Shown: piece by piece, positions 61,893 to 64,000 of the stretch
Position numbering within the stretch: position 1 is the stretch's first letter
Layout: each line of letters begins with the position of its first letter
Assembly (NCBI GenBank): GCA_946811185.2
Contig: OX328098.1
Span: forward strand, 21,337,084-21,401,083
Source of the DNA: Hippopus hippopus
Taxonomy: Eukaryota > Mollusca > Bivalvia > Cardiida > Cardiidae
Reading direction: 5' to 3'
Length of the DNA stretch: 64,000 bases
Program-made: the position numbers and the translations under genes
The notes under the pieces: generated by a model
The model's input: only the letters and a program-made list of their open reading frames with translations
What the model was told of the DNA's origin: nothing
Databases searched by the model: none

Positions 61893-62064
61893 ATGTGGCG
61901 TCTTGTGCGATACTTAAAATTCCTGATGGTCGTATTTGGCCTTTCGGTAAACATCGGCTCGAACCTAGATAAACCGATCATGGCCGGACTGGTTGACGTA
62001 CAAAAAGAGACAATTGAAGGGAAAGTGAAAGTCGACGAGGGAATCATTCCAGATTGGCTGAATG
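61893..62064 (+). CDS. Carotenoid-oxygenase-like gene (BCO/RPE65 family), first coding exon
   Basis: 57 codons plus one base. MWRLVRYLKF followed by LMVVFGLSVNIG is a likely signal peptide or membrane anchor. 'KVKVDEGIIPDWLNG' matches the start of the carotenoid oxygenase fold (G.iP.WL.G). The donor is AATG then GTTTGT (62065), phase 1. Joining to the exon at 63575 restores the family pattern across the junction. These non-haem iron enzymes cleave carotenoids or related alkenes; iron-binding His residues would be in later exons. The family A copy at 62083 lies just inside the intron. Confidence 0.75.
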
Positions 62065-62082
62065 GTTTGTATTTTCAAAACC

Positions 62083-62287
62083 GTCAACTCTTTACCGTCA
62101 ACTAAGTTTAAGGCATTTGCATTGGACAAATTAGAGATAGCTCAAATAATTAGTTCTGTCTTCGAAAGGGTAGACAGCATTGTGGGAAGAAGAGAAAATG
62201 CTGGTTACCAGCATTTTCTCCTTTTCCCACAATGTTTTCTTGCCCAGAATCTTTAAAACTCGGGATTGTGTGGTAAAAGGTAGATTA
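62083..62287 (+). mobile_element. Family A copy in a host intron
   Basis: 'CAACTCTTTACCGTCAACTA' to 'GTGTGGTAAAAGGTAGA'; excellent core 62177-62241. Confidence 0.8.
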
Positions 62288-62370
62288 AGAGTAGTGGAGA
62301 TTGTCGGTTCCTTTGCGCAAGTTGATCCTAGTCAACACTCCCTACGAAATGCCGGGATCCAATTTTAGGG

Positions 62371-62575
62371 TAGGGCACCCTAATGGGATTCTTGTAACAC
62401 CGCTTTTCATCGCCCCAAAAAACGTACGGATTCGGCTAATTTCGGGTAATCCGCAATCGATCTGCCAATACGCGCTGGTTCTCCGCATCGATTACGGATT
62501 ACACGAGTCTCAGCTGAATCCGTACGATTTTGGCGATGAAAGGCGATGTTACACGACTCCCATTAGGGTGCCCTA
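62371..62575. mobile_element. Family E MITE with TAGGGCACCC termini
   Basis: 205 bp; TAGGGCACCCTAATGGGATT at the left, 'CCCATTAGGGTGCCCTA' at the right. The inner arms also pair: 'TTTTCATCGCC' with 'GGCGATGAAAG' and 'CGTACGGATTCGGC' with 'GCTGAATCCGTACG'. Single copy here. Confidence 0.75.
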
Positions 62576-62825
62576 TAATTAAGATAAGTTTTCATTTTTT
62601 TTTTCTTTACTCTTCTCCACTCTGCACAAACTCCAACCATTATTGCTTTCTTCATATCTCTTTTTTCGCTATCACCCTCAAGTTTTCACTATCAGTTCAA
62701 TATTTTGGTGTATTTTCATTTTATTTGATCAACTGTAATTGTTATACTACATGATTGTTTTTTAGGAACTATATAGGTATAAGCTTTCATTTTCGTAATA
62801 CTTTGTTAATATGTTGATATGTAAA

Positions 62826-63091
62826 TGAGCCATACTCTAGCAAGAGGGGGCTTAGTGCATCTCCGTGATGCATGATACCAAGCAAGCGATCACATACATA
62901 GAAATTCTATAATAGCCACATTCTTTAACAACCGACTTAATCATGAGGTAGACAGGGCACTGGACATACAGTAAATTGACCAATAGCGAAAGGTTTCGGC
63001 CCAGGTCAGCCTGCGCGTACTGCGCAGGCTGACCTGGGTCGATACTTTTCCCAGATGCATTAAGCCCCCTTTTCACAGAGCATGGTTCAAC
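62826..63091 (+). mobile_element. Family C copy
   Basis: 'GAGCCATACTCTAGCAAGAG' to 'CCCCTTTTCACAGAGCATGG'; the strongest hairpin of the family, CCCAGGTCAGCCTGCGCG / TGCGCAGGCTGACCTGGG (62999-63036). Confidence 0.8.
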
Positions 63092-63194
63092 AATATTTTG
63101 AATGAACTATGTTTAAACTATAGAAATGGGCTCACGATCGCAAACAAAATGAACTAAGGGTTAACTACAGAGGGAGATCGAATGAGCTCAAGAG

Positions 63195-63345
63195 ATGACG
63201 CTTAACACCGAGCACGTTAAAGAACCGGGCGTAATTTAGGGTTGGTTTCGTCCTGTATCTTGCACTATCCTCTGTAACAAAACTAATAGCTTTCAGGGGG
63301 CGTCGCCTATATGGGCAACCGGTGGCGAAGATAATAAAACAAAGA
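63195..63345 (+). repeat. SINE 3' fragment
   Basis: 'CACGTTAAAGAACCGGGCGT', 'GGTTTCGTCCTGTATCTTGC', 'GGGCAACCGGTGGCGAAG': the 3' half of the SINE at 59073. Confidence 0.7.
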
Positions 63346-63364
63346 TAAATCAATCATACCAACT

Positions 63365-63538
63365 TTAATTTCCTACCAAACAATCCCGTTAATATGACCA
63401 TTATGAAGAGGGCTTTTTGAAAAGAATGTTGGAAAAGGAGAAATTGCTCTGACGATCAATTTCACCGTTTCCACAATGGTTACAAATCTCTTTTTCTTCA
63501 GGGTCGTAAAAACTTGAGATTGTTTGGTGAATGGTTAA
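63365..63538 (-). mobile_element. Family A copy, symmetrical ends
   Basis: Both ends are of the 'TTTGGT/ACCAAA' plus 'AATCCCG/GAGATT' type, so it may be an internally rearranged copy; 174 bp. Confidence 0.6.
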
Positions 63539-63574
63539 GGCAGTATTTCATTTTCTGAATGGTACCCTCTTCAG

Positions 63575-63722
63575 GGAACTTCATACGTCACGGATGCGCA
63601 ATTTACGGAAACACCCGAGAACAAAACCTAGAACTTCCGAATTATGTCGAACATTTGTTCGACTGTGTTAGCATGGGGACCCGATTCAAGCTGGAGAAAG
63701 GGGAAGTAACTTTTACCAACAG
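63575..63722 (+). CDS. Carotenoid-oxygenase-like gene, second coding exon
   Basis: Acceptor ACCCTCTTCAG ends at 63574; the exon is 148 nt and closes at AACAG then GTAGGAA. Entered in phase 1 it reads NFIRHGCAIYGNTREQ and later 'VEHLFDCVSMGTRFKLEKGE' and 'VTFTN'. This fits the family block '.RhGp...g........hlFDg.a....F....G.vty.nR'. 'LFDC' replaces the usual FDG. The gene continues to the right of the window. Confidence 0.75.
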
Positions 63723-64000
63723 GTAGGAAGCTGTCTTTTCTCTATCACAATTTTAACCCTTAGAGCGTCAAGATCAACTGTTGAGTTATAAGACTCTGAT
63801 TAATATTGGCAACATTAATTCCAGTTATTAACAGGGAGTTATCAAAAACTGGGAACTTTTTTGGGCCTTTAAGACTTGGGATTGTTCTGTAAAGGTTTAA
63901 GGAACTTTCTCTGCGATTTAGAACGGGGCCAAGATGTATGGATTCCTCCGTCAATGCCAACTGAAACAAACAAGAAATATCTTTAAAAAAGGTAAACGGT
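63723..64000. other. Intron sequence with family A fragment
   Basis: After the donor at 63723, an isolated right end 'GGGATTGTTCTGTAAAGG' (63868) marks a family A remnant. No further exon is seen before the window ends. Confidence 0.4.

Overview
The window looks like genomic DNA of an animal, most likely a bivalve mollusc (inference). It is intron-rich and AT-rich, holds two recognisable metazoan genes in fragments, and is dense in short palindromic DNA elements, tRNA-derived SINEs and mollusc-style tandem elements. No bacterial operon, rRNA gene or CRISPR array is present.

Layout. 1-20.7 kb: a tandem-array element, then dozens of copies of a ~225-bp palindromic element that starts and ends in TTAA (called family A here), a 20-bp minisatellite, a 1.2-kb foldback and several SINEs. 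A strong 54-nt exon candidate lies on the minus strand at 8672-8725. 20808-21201 (minus): first coding exon (MH1 domain) of an inhibitory SMAD gene (Smad6/7 type). About 1 kb upstream (22225-22258) sit a CCAAT box, an AP-1 site, an E-box and a palindromic SMAD-binding element. 22.5-31.9 kb: mostly unique intergenic DNA with a few nested elements and a GTT/GTC array. 48.8-61.8 kb: more repeats. 61893-63722 (plus): two exons of a carotenoid-oxygenase-like gene whose intron is filled with repeats.

The centre of the window is a complete Polinton/Maverick (a virus-like, self-synthesising DNA transposon) at 32202-48758, 16.56 kb. It has 6-bp target duplications (ACCGTG on both sides) and ~675-bp terminal inverted repeats made largely of telomere-like TTAACCC units. 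Most reading frames are long and open. Left plus-strand genes: two RING-finger proteins. Minus-strand cluster, read right to left from 37187: zinc ribbon, PLA2-like protein, integrase, adenovirus-type protease, tail-fibre-like protein. Plus-strand cluster from 37227: packaging ATPase, penton-like minor capsid protein, pX-like protein, dUTPase-fold protein, membrane protein, DUF8207-like protein, a small Ala/Lys-rich protein, a possible nucleic-acid-binding protein, and the double-jelly-roll major capsid protein. Then come two small SAP-like proteins and a protein-primed DNA polymerase B.

Together these genes could supply replication (polymerase), integration (integrase), packaging (ATPase), maturation (protease) and a full icosahedral capsid, possibly with spikes. 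Possible lesions are homopolymer frame breaks around the PLA2 gene and an integrase that lacks its N-terminal zinc domain and has short D-to-E spacing. Shared upstream boxes suggest separate early and late gene classes.
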